64,000 nucleotides of DNA from Oceanospirillaceae bacterium (GCA_013215505.1 JABSQZ010000007.1:62001-126000); one strand, 5' to 3'. Positions 44,010 through 53,637 are shown, numbered from the stretch's first letter. Numbers and translations are program-made. Notes: generated by a model from the letters alone, not told the origin.

Positions 44010-44801
44010 TCAGATTTCAAACAATACGTCGGTTCTGATTATATATTTCAATCCCCTTTCTATAGGTTCAGAGCTGTGTAAACAATGCATAGGGTGCTGA
44101 CCATGGGGAAAGACTAATACGCCGCCGCTGGGGGTTCTAACATTCACTTCTTTCACATCGGCCATTAATCTGGCTGGCAGCCTTGGGTCATCTTTGTGTA
44201 CCAAAAATTGCGTTGCCCCACCCACAAATTCATCAGATAGATAGATTAAAAAGCTCATTTGACTCCAGCGATCCTGGTATGCCTGGGTCACTAATTCACC
44301 ATCAATAACCCTGCTACCTGGCCATGAACCATCAGTGTGCGGTTTAAAAAAATCACCTTTGTTATATTTATAAAAGCGAAAGCGAGCGTTAAGCCCCAGA
44401 GGTTTGAGCCCATTAAAATGATCTTCACCTGAGGAAAACAGTGATGCTACTCGGTGCCAAATCATTGCATCTGTTTGTTGATCGACAATCATAGTCACAT
44501 TATCGTTATGACGCACACTGCGGGGTAGGGAAACCGGGGCGTCCGGCAAATACCCCAGTGATTCACTCACCTCGATCATGTGTTGACACTCTGCTGCAGA
44601 AAAGACATTGAGCAACTGAAAGGCACCGGGAACTTCTGGTATATTTTTACGGGTCACCGGTCTGTCGGGACTTTCTTGCAACTGCATCGGGTTTGTCCCA
44701 AGCGGAGCCCAGGTGGGTAAATTGGGGCTTTCGGCACCCGGCTCATGTGCAACAACATAAAAAGCTGCATCATTACTTGTAGGTTCATCCAATACATTCA
44801 T
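44010..44801 (-). CDS. 2-Oxoglutarate/Fe(II) oxygenase (prolyl-4-hydroxylase-like)
   Basis: Non-haem iron oxygenase with a P4Hc-type double-stranded helix. The iron ligands HxD are in FKPHTDGSW; the distal His and the Arg that holds 2-oxoglutarate are in CLHSSEPIERGLKYIIRTDVLF. Inner strands LIYLSDEFVGGATQFL also match. It follows an aldehyde dehydrogenase remnant, which itself follows an intact ALDH and a TauD-like oxygenase, all on the same strand. Substrate unknown; free amino acids or small acids are likelier than proteins in this context. Confidence 0.87.
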   Translation of the reverse strand: MNVLDEPTSNDAAFYVVAHEPGAESPNLPTWAPLGTNPMQLQESPDRPVTRKNIPEVPGAFQLLNVFSAAECQHMIEVSESLGYLPDAPVSLPRSVRHNDNVTMIVDQQTDAMIWHRVASLFSSGEDHFNGLKPLGLNARFRFYKYNKGDFFKPHTDGSWPGSRVIDGELVTQAYQDRWSQMSFLIYLSDEFVGGATQFLVHKDDPRLPARLMADVKEVNVRTPSGGVLVFPHGQHPMHCLHSSEPIERGLKYIIRTDVLFEI

Positions 44802-45048
44802 TTACTAAGCACCCTCGCTTGGGAAAACTGCCGTGACCTTGAACAGATCCGCGATTAGCAGATCCACGTTGTTTGGCACCAACCCGGGGGGTATTTTCCC
44901 CATCGCCGATACTCTGATTAATGACTACCATACCGGCTTCAAAGGGTTCCGTCACGGTGTCAGCAACTGGATAAGCAAAAACCATGGCAGCTAAAGAAAA
45001 GCCAGAATCATTCGCTCTGGCAATCGCTATTACCTTTGCTTGATGACT
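44800..45048 (-). pseudogene. C-terminal remnant of a second aldehyde dehydrogenase
   Basis: Minus-strand frame reads AKVIAIARANDSGFSLAAMVF, FEAGMVVINQSIGDGENTPRVGAKQRG. This matches the end of semialdehyde-type dehydrogenases (usual AIANDSxFGLAA, LEAGMVxxN, TPFGGVKxSG). Key PFGG is changed to PRVG, there is no start, and the rest of the gene is absent. It abuts the stop codon of the intact ALDH, so it looks like the leftover of a tandem duplicate. Confidence 0.7.
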
Positions 45049-46431
45049 TTAATGTGCAAAACATATTACTTTGGTCTGCGACATTTCCTGCATAGCAAAC
45101 TTCACCCCCTCTCGACCTAACCCACCATACTTGTAGCCGCCAAATGGCATCGCATCAAATCTGTAATCAGATGAGTCATTAATCATCACTCCACTAAACT
45201 CCAACTCTGCCGCCGCTTTTTGTGCCTTTGCTAAATCCTTAGTAAAAATACCCGCATGTAAACTGCAATCTGTTGCATTGGCTACAGTGATTGCCTCATC
45301 CAAGCTTTTAACTGCGATCAAGCTGACGATTGGGGCAAACACTTCTTCGCTCAATAGCTGTGCACTACTGCCAACATTCTCTAAAACAGTTGGCTGATAA
45401 AATGCGCCATCTCTACGGTGACCACAAAGCACTTTAGCACCCGATTTAACGGCAAGATCTACTTTTAATTGAGCAGCTTTAGCCGCCCGTTCAGAAATCA
45501 TTGGCCCCATATCAACAGCGGGATCCATTGGATCTCCAATCTTCATCAGTTTGATTTTTTCCAGTAGTTTGCGCTTAAAATCTGCATAGATCTGATCTTC
45601 AATTAAGATCCGTTGCGTGCCTATACAATTCTGCCCTGCCGCCCAAAAACTACCTGAAATACAAGCAGTTACCGCCTTATCTAAATCACAATCTGCCAGC
45701 ACAATAACCGGGGCGTTGCCGCCAAGATCCATAGAGTATTTTTTAAGGCCACCGGCTTTGACAATGGCTTCTGCGGTGCTAATTCCTCCGGTAAAACTGA
45801 CCATTCGTACATAGGGCAGAGCGACCAGGGCTTGTCCAGTGATTGCGTCACCGGTTAATACTGCGATAGCATCTTTGGGAAAGCCTGCGCGAACAATCAC
45901 TTCTTGTAGCTTTAGCGCCGACAGTGGAGCGAGCTCAGAAGGCTTCAGTAAAATACTATTGCCAGTCGCTATTGCCGGTGCCAATTTATGCGCAACTAAG
46001 TTCAATGGATCGTTGAAGGGGGTAATGGCCACCACCACGCCCAGTGGTTCTCTGCTAAAGTAGCCCTGACGGTTTTCGGAGCCAGCATAAGCATCAAAGG
46101 GGATCACTTCACCCACATGCCGTTTCGCCTCTTCAGCAGCTAGCTCAAAGGTATTGATGCAGCGCTCAACCTCTTTGCTTGATTGAGTAATGGTTTTGCC
46201 GCTCTCCTGGGTAATTAGTTTGGCAAACTGAAATTTTTCAAGTGCAATTAATTGCGCGGTTTTTGATAAAATTTGACTGCGCTGCAAACGGCTCAATGAA
46301 CGGCATTGCAACGCTGCCTGTCTTACAATAGCCGCGGTTAATTCGACATCTTTTTGCGAGGCTATAGGGACAGAATCAATCACTTCGCCGTTGGCAGGGT
46401 TAATAATTTCAATGCTACTTTTTTCTTTCAT
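45049..46431 (-). CDS. Aldehyde dehydrogenase family protein (oxygenase operon)
   Basis: NAD(P)-dependent aldehyde dehydrogenase, 460 residues. AITPFNDPLNLVAHKLAPAIATGN, SFTGGISTAEAIVK, catalytic Glu/Gly block SMDLGGNAPVIVLADCDLD, nucleophile in AAGQNCIGTQRILIE and FGGYKYGGLGREGV. The catalytic Glu position reads MDLGGN (Asp-Leu), as in the non-phosphorylating GAPDH/lactaldehyde-like subgroup (SMELGGN with E to D change). 63 bp after the TauD-like gene. The subgroup includes sulfoacetaldehyde, phosphonoacetaldehyde and lactaldehyde dehydrogenases. Confidence 0.9.
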   Translation of the reverse strand: MKEKSSIEIINPANGEVIDSVPIASQKDVELTAAIVRQAALQCRSLSRLQRSQILSKTAQLIALEKFQFAKLITQESGKTITQSSKEVERCINTFELAAEEAKRHVGEVIPFDAYAGSENRQGYFSREPLGVVVAITPFNDPLNLVAHKLAPAIATGNSILLKPSELAPLSALKLQEVIVRAGFPKDAIAVLTGDAITGQALVALPYVRMVSFTGGISTAEAIVKAGGLKKYSMDLGGNAPVIVLADCDLDKAVTACISGSFWAAGQNCIGTQRILIEDQIYADFKRKLLEKIKLMKIGDPMDPAVDMGPMISERAAKAAQLKVDLAVKSGAKVLCGHRRDGAFYQPTVLENVGSSAQLLSEEVFAPIVSLIAVKSLDEAITVANATDCSLHAGIFTKDLAKAQKAAAELEFSGVMINDSSDYRFDAMPFGGYKYGGLGREGVKFAMQEMSQTKVICFAH

Positions 46432-46494
46432 AATCTATCCGGTGAAGGTTGTATACCCTTTGCAGGGTTAAAATTAAGCTTGCACGGCTGTTGC

Positions 46495-47553
46495 TCAGCC
46501 ATTTACAGTGAAACTTAACGGGGTATCCTTAGTAATAATGCCGCCTCTGTCACCAATCTTGATCGATCCATATCGTTGCTTAAAGCACTCAGGTAAAGCG
46601 CGATCCCCCTCCAGAGACAACCACAGGCGAAATAAATGACGACGATTTTTGGCGTCCGGCCAATCTGTAAAACCTTCTCTGTCGTGCAGCAGAGCGTGGT
46701 TATAAACAAACTGCATATCCCCTTCTTGCAATTGCATGCCAAAGTTTAACTTGGGGTCATTTGCCAGCTGATCGAAATAGTCCAAGGCTTCAATATGTGC
46801 AGCAGTTAGACGTTTCGCATCGGGGAAACGTTGGGCGCTATCTATATATTGCCGCTGATACATCCCAGTAAGCTTTCCTTGATACCAGTTGAAAACCGGA
46901 ATTTCGAAATACTCTTTTGCTCCTTCCGGTATTTCCCCGCGTCTATCGGTAGCGATAGGTTCACATAACAGCGCCAGTAAATCAGGCCTGCTAGCACGCA
47001 TTTTATTGTAGATACTGGTCACGCTGACCAGCAGTGATTTACCGCCGAGCTTGGCTTTTTTTAAGCACAGAAGCCCCACGCAATCAGCCGAGTCTGTATG
47101 AAAAGTTTGCCGTGCAGCGGTTTGATAGATTCTGGTATGAGTATCTTCTGCATCTGCGCCAATATTGCGAACGTGTCCCAGCACATCGCCCTGGGCATTT
47201 TGCGATCGGGCTTTACCTAAGTGAGCGCCGATACCACAAAAAATGGTGGCGGCCATTTTTTGATCGTAACCCTTAATTGGCAAGCCTCTGATCACTTCAA
47301 AACCTATGCCGTTAATGAGGCTTTCACGCAATTCAGCGAATCTGGGGCCCAAAGTAGCTAAGTTGAAATTTTGCCTATTTAGTTCGCCGATATTTTTTCC
47401 CGACTTGATAAATTTACTGGCAGCATTTTCAAGCTCAATAATTTCTGCTTTAGCCAAGTGCGTTAACCACCGCTCGGGGTGCCTTGCCATCTCTTCCCCA
47501 AGCCATGCACTTGGACCCTTTAACGCTGAGTCGGGCAGCTGAAAATTTTCCAT
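46495..47553 (-). CDS. TauD/TfdA-family 2-oxoglutarate dioxygenase
   Basis: Non-haem iron dioxygenase, 352 residues. Iron ligands: HTD in QTFHTDSADCVGLLC and the distal His in FVYNHALLHDREGF; the 2-oxoglutarate Arg in RRHLFRLWLSL. ATG at 47553 with AGAGGTG upstream. First gene of an operon with ALDH and, further down, a second 2OG oxygenase, and divergent from a LysR gene. A hydroxylation that yields an aldehyde, then its oxidation, is a reasonable reading of the gene order; the compound is unknown. Confidence 0.9.
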   Translation of the reverse strand: MENFQLPDSALKGPSAWLGEEMARHPERWLTHLAKAEIIELENAASKFIKSGKNIGELNRQNFNLATLGPRFAELRESLINGIGFEVIRGLPIKGYDQKMAATIFCGIGAHLGKARSQNAQGDVLGHVRNIGADAEDTHTRIYQTAARQTFHTDSADCVGLLCLKKAKLGGKSLLVSVTSIYNKMRASRPDLLALLCEPIATDRRGEIPEGAKEYFEIPVFNWYQGKLTGMYQRQYIDSAQRFPDAKRLTAAHIEALDYFDQLANDPKLNFGMQLQEGDMQFVYNHALLHDREGFTDWPDAKNRRHLFRLWLSLEGDRALPECFKQRYGSIKIGDRGGIITKDTPLSFTVNG

Positions 47554-47606
47554 TGTTCACCTCTGTGTAATCTATTGACAGACAATAATTTAACACTTAG
47601 TCTAAA

Positions 47607-47631
47607 AATACCTTAGCTTGTTTTTGGTATT
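47607..47631. promoter_or_regulatory. Candidate LysR operator
   Basis: AATACC (47607-47612) and GGTATT (47626-47631) form a dyad with a 13-base centre, between the TauD-like and LysR genes. Dyads of this form are typical of LysR sites, but there is only one copy. Confidence 0.4.
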
Positions 47632-47650
47632 TCAAAGAGAAGAAATAGTT

Positions 47651-48514
47651 ATGGACATTAGATTTCTTGAAAGCTTAATCGCCGTGGTTGAACAAGGCTC
47701 AATTGCAGCAGCCGCTCGCGAACAAAACCTTACTGCTACCGCGGTAAGTCAGAGAATTAAAACCCTTGAACAGCAGCTAAACTGTAAATTACTCTCGCGT
47801 ATAGGTCACAATGCATTACCGACAGAGTCCTGTATTAAAATAGTACCGCGGGTGAAAAAGTTGATTGCCGACAGTTTCTGGCTGAAGGCGGATTTAGCCC
47901 CGCAAGGGCTATTTGGTGAGCTAAAACTGGGGACAATTCCAACGGCATTAACTGATTATGTACCTATGCTGGTTAAAGAGTTTTCGACCGCGGCTGCCAC
48001 TGCAGACTTAGTCATTATCCCGGGTGCCTCTGCCGATTTATACGATCAATTACTCGATCAGAAGATTGATGCAGCACTTATGATAGAGCCTTCTTTTGCA
48101 GTGCCGAAAAAATTTCACATGACAGAAATCGCCATAGAGCCGCTGTGCTTGATTTCCAACGTAGAACTAACGGGTAGCATCGCTGAAATATTAGCCAATC
48201 ATCCATTAATTCTATTTGATAGAAACACCTGGGGAGGAAAATTAACCTGGCAATGGTTGTTGGAGCAGGACATTGAGTTCAATACTTTATGTGAAATTGA
48301 TGCATTTGAAACGATGGTTGCCATGGTACAAACAGGCTTAGGGATAACAATCCTGCCTAAATGGAGGGGCTTGTTGCTACATAAACAGATTTCGGTGCAG
48401 GATATTCCTACCGCGAAATCCCAGTGCCGGAAAATCATCCTCCTTTCGGACCGGGCTTCACCAGCGCAGAGCCTGATCACATTGTGCCAAGATAAGCTTC
48501 TCAAATTTATTTGA
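47651..48514 (+). CDS. LysR-family regulator
   Basis: LysR regulator. HTH FLESLIAVVEQGSIAAAAREQNLTATAVSQRIKTLEQQL at the N-terminus. The frame opens earlier with TTG at 47618, but ATG at 47651 starts exactly where LysR proteins start (MDIRFLES), so I use it. Divergent from the TauD/ALDH genes, which it should regulate. Confidence 0.9.
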   Translation: MDIRFLESLIAVVEQGSIAAAAREQNLTATAVSQRIKTLEQQLNCKLLSRIGHNALPTESCIKIVPRVKKLIADSFWLKADLAPQGLFGELKLGTIPTALTDYVPMLVKEFSTAAATADLVIIPGASADLYDQLLDQKIDAALMIEPSFAVPKKFHMTEIAIEPLCLISNVELTGSIAEILANHPLILFDRNTWGGKLTWQWLLEQDIEFNTLCEIDAFETMVAMVQTGLGITILPKWRGLLLHKQISVQDIPTAKSQCRKIILLSDRASPAQSLITLCQDKLLKFI

Positions 48515-48752
48515 ATGGATTCTACAGTTACTGCGCAGCTCTGTTCTGAAGTTCAATTGCAAAAAGGTGAATTGAGAAGAAGGGAAATCACAGTGGCGAC
48601 AATTTCTGACAATGAGATCAAAACCACTATCAGATCAGTAATACAGAGAAAGACAATTGAGATAAATTGATTGGCATCCACTCTTATCCAGTAGCTTTAG
48701 CCAATGGCTAAAATTGCAGAAGACCGCACTACTAGTCAACAGATAATGAAAT

Positions 48753-48781
48753 ATGAGAGAGAAGCAAAGCCTCTCTCCCAT
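48753..48781 (-). terminator. Terminator-like hairpin after the TRAP permease gene
   Basis: On the minus strand ATGGGAGAGAGGC and GCTTCTCTCTCAT form a 13-bp stem (two G-T pairs) with a three-base loop, 11 bp past the stop codon, followed by ATTTC. Ends the cuy-like operon. Confidence 0.6.
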
Positions 48782-48791
48782 ATTTTGTACC

Positions 48792-51413
48792 TTAGCTTGA
48801 AACGCTGACTCCCACAGACGCCTGTCGATTCCGGCGTTTTCTCTGCAACATCCGAACCAACAGAATCAACAGCACAGCCGGAATATACACCAGTTGTTTG
48901 GGCGGTTGTTGATTCGGTACTTCCAGGCTCTCTATCAGCTGGAAAGCGTCGAGACCTGCTTGTGCCGCGGCACTGCCGATTTCTGTGGAATCAATTTCTA
49001 CCCCCAGATCGCTGCTGATCAAAGTTAGTCCGATCTTGGATAACCGCTCGGCGGCACTCTCTGCAGCGGGCAGCCTTAGTACCGCCATGAACTGCATAGG
49101 GTCACCAACATCATCTTCACCACTAATACGTAGTCTGATATGCCCATCGGTTTTGGTGCCATTGATGGCGGACTCCAGTGCGCTTGCCGGGAGTTGCTGG
49201 TAGGGCTCGACCAGCTGGTTAATCCAGAAATCCGGGCGGAACAAACTAAAGGCAGCCACCAACAGCAGTGCGGATTCTAGCTTGCTGGAGCGGATCACAA
49301 AATAGCCCTGGGTAGCGGCGGTAAAGACCAGCATCGCCACCGTCGCCACAATGAAGATCAAGATCCCCTCAAACCAGCTCACATCAATCAACAGCAGGTC
49401 GGTATTGTAGATAAACAGGAACGGCAACACCGCCGTACGCATAGAGTAACCAAAGGCAATCATTCCGGTCTTGATCGGGCTACCTCCGGATATCGCCGCC
49501 GCGGCAAAGGAGGCTAATCCCACCGGGGGGGTCACATCTGCCATCAGTCCAAAATAAAAGACGAACAGATGAACCGCAATCAGCGGAACGATCAGGCCAT
49601 TCTGCGCGCCCAATTCCACCATCACGGTCGCTAGTAGGGACGACACTACTATATAGTTTGCCGTGGTGGGCAAGCCCATACCAAGAATCAGACAAAGTAC
49701 TGCGACCAGAACGAGCATCAGTGCTATATTTCCGAAAGACAATACCTCGACCACATCCGCCAGCACGGCACCGACACTGGTCAGCGACACCGCGCCGACG
49801 ATAATACCGGCTACTGCGGTGGCGATAGAGATGCTGGCCATGTTTCGGGCACCGGTGATCAATGCATCACGAAGATCTTTGACACCGGTGCACGCCGCTT
49901 CGATAATATTCCCCTGCCCACGGAAGAAAACATCCAGTGGTCGGTGGGTAACGATAATAAACATCAGCAACAGTGAACCCCAGAAGGCACTTAGCCCCGG
50001 GGAGAGACGCTCAACCATTAACGACCAGATCAAGACAGCAACCGGCAGCAGAAAGTGCAGTCCGGCCTTAAATATCGGCCCAGGTGCGGGCAACTGTGTT
50101 ACCTCAGCATTGGGGTCATCCATCTCAATTTTTGGAAAACGGGTACTGTAGCGCACCAGATAGACGTAGCAGACACTAACCAGAAGTGCGATGACCCAGC
50201 CACTGTAGTCTCCCGCCAAAGGTTTAATCCATCCCATCCCGTAGTAAACGGCCATCACCAGAACACAGACACCCATGAATCCCAGCAGGAAACCGGAAAC
50301 ACGGCTGATCAAAGTACGGTTTATTGGCCTGCGGGGCAGCCCTTTCATGTTGTACTTCAGCGCTTCCAGATGAACGATATACACCAGGGCGATGTAGGAG
50401 ATCACCGCCGGTAAAAAGGCGTGAGTAATCACCTCAAAATAGCTAATGCCTACATATTCGACCATCAGAAAAGCCGCAGCACCCATCACCGGTGGCATTA
50501 TCTGACCATTTACCGATGATGCTACTTCGATGGCACCGGCTTTTTCCGCCGAGAACCCGACTCGTTTCATCATCGGCATGGTGAAGGTACCGGTGGTGAC
50601 GACATTGGCAATGGAAGAACCGGAGATCACACCGGTAAGTCCTGAGGCTACCACCGCCGCTTTGGCGGGCCCACCTTTGAAGTGACCCAGCATGGAAAAT
50701 GCCAACTTGATAAAATAGTTACCTGCCCCGGCCTTTTCCAGCAGGGCGCCGAACAATACAAACAGGAATACAAAATCTGTAGATACCCCCAGAGCTACAC
50801 CAAACACGCCTTCGGTGGTCACCCATTGGTGATTAACCACTTGAGACAGTGAGTAGCCCTTATGCTCGATAAGTTCCGGGGCATAATTACCAAAAAAACT
50901 GTACAGCAGGAAGACCGAAGCGATTATCATCAGCGCCGGACCCAGACTACGCCGAGCAGCTTCGAGCAGTAGCGGAACGCCCAGGCAAGCTACCAGGATG
51001 TCCTGCATCGAAGGTGCACCGACCCGATCGGAGATCGCTTCATAATCGAGAAAATAATAAGCCGCTGAGAAAGCCGCCAGGATTGCCATTAGCCAGTCGG
51101 AGGCAGGCACATAAGCCCGGGGTGATTTAGCGGAACGCGGGAAACTTAGAAAGACCAGAAAAATGGCAAAAGCCAGATGGATAGAGCGGGCTTGATTGCC
51201 GTTGAAACGCAGCCACTCGAAATCAATCATATAAGGCAGTGGCGATGCGATCCAAATCTGAAACAGCGACCAGCTAAAGGCGACAGTCAGTATTACCTTG
51301 TGGGTCAATCCAGATGATAGTCGGCCACCGGTATCAGCCGTCGATGCCAGCTCATCAAAGTTGCCAGACGCAGTCCCGGATTGGGATAGTTGTAGATTGT
51401 CATTGGTGCTCAT
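48792..51413 (-). CDS. TRAP transporter fused permease (TAXI type) with DUF3394 tail
   Basis: Fused small (4 TM) and large (12 TM) membrane subunits of a Na+-driven TRAP importer, 873 residues. The large-subunit hallmarks are present: AAVVASGLTGVISGSSIANVVTTGTFTMPMMKRVGF and GLPTTANYIVVSSLLATVM with ADVTPPVGLASFAAAA. The last 180 residues form a soluble DUF3394-type domain followed by a final membrane helix and a basic end. Encoded directly downstream of its TAXI binding protein. Last gene of the operon. Confidence 0.93.
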   Translation of the reverse strand: MSTNDNLQLSQSGTASGNFDELASTADTGGRLSSGLTHKVILTVAFSWSLFQIWIASPLPYMIDFEWLRFNGNQARSIHLAFAIFLVFLSFPRSAKSPRAYVPASDWLMAILAAFSAAYYFLDYEAISDRVGAPSMQDILVACLGVPLLLEAARRSLGPALMIIASVFLLYSFFGNYAPELIEHKGYSLSQVVNHQWVTTEGVFGVALGVSTDFVFLFVLFGALLEKAGAGNYFIKLAFSMLGHFKGGPAKAAVVASGLTGVISGSSIANVVTTGTFTMPMMKRVGFSAEKAGAIEVASSVNGQIMPPVMGAAAFLMVEYVGISYFEVITHAFLPAVISYIALVYIVHLEALKYNMKGLPRRPINRTLISRVSGFLLGFMGVCVLVMAVYYGMGWIKPLAGDYSGWVIALLVSVCYVYLVRYSTRFPKIEMDDPNAEVTQLPAPGPIFKAGLHFLLPVAVLIWSLMVERLSPGLSAFWGSLLLMFIIVTHRPLDVFFRGQGNIIEAACTGVKDLRDALITGARNMASISIATAVAGIIVGAVSLTSVGAVLADVVEVLSFGNIALMLVLVAVLCLILGMGLPTTANYIVVSSLLATVMVELGAQNGLIVPLIAVHLFVFYFGLMADVTPPVGLASFAAAAISGGSPIKTGMIAFGYSMRTAVLPFLFIYNTDLLLIDVSWFEGILIFIVATVAMLVFTAATQGYFVIRSSKLESALLLVAAFSLFRPDFWINQLVEPYQQLPASALESAINGTKTDGHIRLRISGEDDVGDPMQFMAVLRLPAAESAAERLSKIGLTLISSDLGVEIDSTEIGSAAAQAGLDAFQLIESLEVPNQQPPKQLVYIPAVLLILLVRMLQRKRRNRQASVGVSVSS

Positions 51414-51586
51414 AGGAATTACCTGGGCTAAGGTATCTGAAAATCAGACCGCTAGCATTGGGGAATATAATCCGCTCGCCGGAATCAACCGGCGAGCGTG
51501 CCCCTTCTCTTCACAGCAAAACTATAGCGTTGCAAGCAAAGATGGGGCTCTGATAGCCACAGAGAACTGTTGCTAGATTCTCTGAA

Positions 51587-52573
51587 TCAGATCCAGCCGC
51601 GCTCTTTGTAGTATCGCACCGCGCCTTCGTGCAGAGGAGCAGAGAGACCATCCTTGATCATATTTTCAGGCTTCAGGTTCGCAAAAGCTGGGTGCAAACG
51701 CTTGAAGCGATCAAAGTTTTCAAACACCGCCTTGACCATTTGGTAGATGGTCTCGGCTGGCACATTATCGGAAGAGACGAAGGTAGCAGCTACACCAAAG
51801 GTGTTGATGTCTTTATCAGTTCCTTGGTACATACCGCCGGGGATCTGCGCCGCTGAGTAGTAAGGGTTCTGGTTAACCAGAGTGTCAACATAATCACCGC
51901 TGACCTGAATTACTCGTACATCACAACTGGAGGCGGCTTCCTTGATGTTTGCTACCGGGTGGCCTGCCGTATGCACAAAGGCATCAACCTTGTTGTCACA
52001 CAGGGCCTGAGAGTGCTCACTGGATTTCAGCTCAGCAGTCAGTTTAAAACTGGATTTTGTCCAGCCTTTCAGCCCCATCATTACTTCCATAGTGCCACGC
52101 TGGCCAGAACCTGGGTTGCCGATGTTGACGCGCTTGCCTTCAAGATCATCAAAATGCTCGATCCCGGAGTCCGCCCGCGCAATTACCGTGAAGGGCTCGG
52201 CATGCACCGAAAATACCGCCCGCAGGGATTTGTAAGCTCCCTTCGACTCGAACTTTGAGGTGCCGTTGTAGGCATGATACTGCCAGTCAGATTGGGCAAC
52301 ACCCATATCCTGTCCTCCGGCACGGATGGAGTTCAGGTTGGCGATGGAACCCCCGGTGGACGGTGCAGAGCAACGCAGCCCATGATCCTTGCTGGTGCGG
52401 TTTACCATTTTGCAGATGGACTGGCCGACGACATAATAAACCCCCGTCTGCCCCCCTGTGCCGATCGATACATGAGTTTTGGTTGCCGCCAAGGTAGAGG
52501 TTGCGAAACCCGCACTCAGCGCGCCAGCAAAAGCCAGCCCTATAAGGTTTTTGTTTTTTTGCAGTGTTAGCAT
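51587..52573 (-). CDS. TAXI-family TRAP substrate-binding protein
   Basis: Periplasmic receptor. Signal peptide to STLAA (about residue 29), then THVSIGTGGQTGVYYVVGQSICKMVN, STGGSIANLNSIRAGGQDMGVAQSD and GSGQRGTMEV, all TAXI (TRAP-associated extracytoplasmic immunogenic) hallmarks. TAXI receptors bind glutamate-like and other carboxylates. In this operon the ligand is predicted to be an amino-sulfonate or amino acid such as cysteate. 173 bp from the permease gene. Confidence 0.93.
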   Translation of the reverse strand: MLTLQKNKNLIGLAFAGALSAGFATSTLAATKTHVSIGTGGQTGVYYVVGQSICKMVNRTSKDHGLRCSAPSTGGSIANLNSIRAGGQDMGVAQSDWQYHAYNGTSKFESKGAYKSLRAVFSVHAEPFTVIARADSGIEHFDDLEGKRVNIGNPGSGQRGTMEVMMGLKGWTKSSFKLTAELKSSEHSQALCDNKVDAFVHTAGHPVANIKEAASSCDVRVIQVSGDYVDTLVNQNPYYSAAQIPGGMYQGTDKDINTFGVAATFVSSDNVPAETIYQMVKAVFENFDRFKRLHPAFANLKPENMIKDGLSAPLHEGAVRYYKERGWI

Positions 52574-52680
52574 GTACAGTCTCCAGTTTATGCTTATATT
52601 TTTTATTAATGTTGCTTGGTTACTATCAGCGCTCCCGATATGACTGCGAGCACAAGATTCTTTACATTGCAGTTCGGTGC

Positions 52681-53166
52681 TTAAGCCAGCTCAGCTTCGT
52701 CTGCCAATTCAAAAATTCCTTCAATTTCAACAGCGGCCCCCAGAGGCAGCGATGAACAGCCGACGGCGGCCCGGGCATGCTTGCCTTTCTCTGCAAACAA
52801 TTCACTGATCAGATCCGAGGCACCGTTGATCACTTGTGCGTGCTCGGTAAAGCCAGCGGCACAGTTAACAAATCCGCCGAGCTTGACCACCTGGCGCACC
52901 TTCTGCAGATCACCGTCGCAGGCTGCCTTTACCTGGGCGATCAAATTGAGCACACATTGTCTGGCGGCGGCCTGGGCCTGAGTCACAGAAACCTCTGAGC
53001 CCACCTGGCCCGGGTGCAGCAACTCACCACTGGCAACCGGCAGTTGTCCGGAGACAAACAACTGGTTACCACAGCGCACGTAAGATACATAATTGGCCAC
53101 CGGTACCGCAGCTTCTGGCAACTCGATGCCTAATTGATCCAGGCGCGCTTCAATTGTTAAACTCAT
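52681..53166 (-). CDS. RidA-family enamine/imine deaminase
   Basis: Protein of 161 residues of the YjgF/YER057c/RidA superfamily. LFVSGQLPV is the N-terminal block, and ARAAVGCSSLPLGAAVEIEGI carries the Arg that binds the enamine carboxylate. It is longer than E. coli RidA (128), as in the TdcF/YabJ-like groups with an N-terminal extension. Its job here is easy to explain: PLP-dependent eliminations release 2-aminoacrylate, which RidA hydrolyses. It lies in the same operon as such an enzyme. Confidence 0.92.
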   Translation of the reverse strand: MSLTIEARLDQLGIELPEAAVPVANYVSYVRCGNQLFVSGQLPVASGELLHPGQVGSEVSVTQAQAAARQCVLNLIAQVKAACDGDLQKVRQVVKLGGFVNCAAGFTEHAQVINGASDLISELFAEKGKHARAAVGCSSLPLGAAVEIEGIFELADEAELA

Positions 53167-53194
53167 TTTTTTCTCCTGTTCAGCCAGCTAACAG

Positions 53195-53637
53195 AGCGGG
53201 CTAGTTTGATGGGTCTTGCAAAATTTCCGGATAGCCGAAGAGAGCGGGTGTGCCGCCGGTATGCAGCAACACCGCGCTTTAATCAGCACAAAAATGTCTA
53301 TTGGTGAGCCAATGAATCAATCCAGCCACCACCTTGCCGGTGGAAATTTCCGATAGGGCTCGACTCTCTGCTTGATCCAGAAATCCGTCCGCAACTAAAT
53401 AAAAACAGCCGTCTAGTTTCAATAATCTTCCAGTATTTCCGGATAGCCGAAGAGCGCGGGTGTACCGCCGGTATGCAGCAACACCACGTTTTGATCAGGA
53501 CGAAAACGTCCACTGGTGACCCAATGAATCAGTCCAGCCATCGCCTTACCGGTGGAAGTTGCGGATAGGGATCGAGCATTTTCTTGATCCAGAAATCCGC
53601 CCGCAACACACTAAAGCCAGCCAGCTACCATTGCCGG
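53195..53637. repeat. Two degenerate tandem copies fusing cuyA 3' end to a TRAP-like fragment
   Basis: Units of about 212-225 bp (CCGGATAGCCGAAGAG at 53227, 53439 and, in the intact gene, 53664). On the minus strand, copy B (53411-53637) reads ADFWIKKMLDPYPQLP, which resembles the TRAP permease stretch RPDFWINQLVEPYQQLP. It then reads TGKAMAGLIHWVTSG, NVVLLHTGGTPALFGYPEIL, the end of the cysteate lyase. Copy A (53195-53410) is the same but with more damage. Neither is translatable as a whole. Confidence 0.85.
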
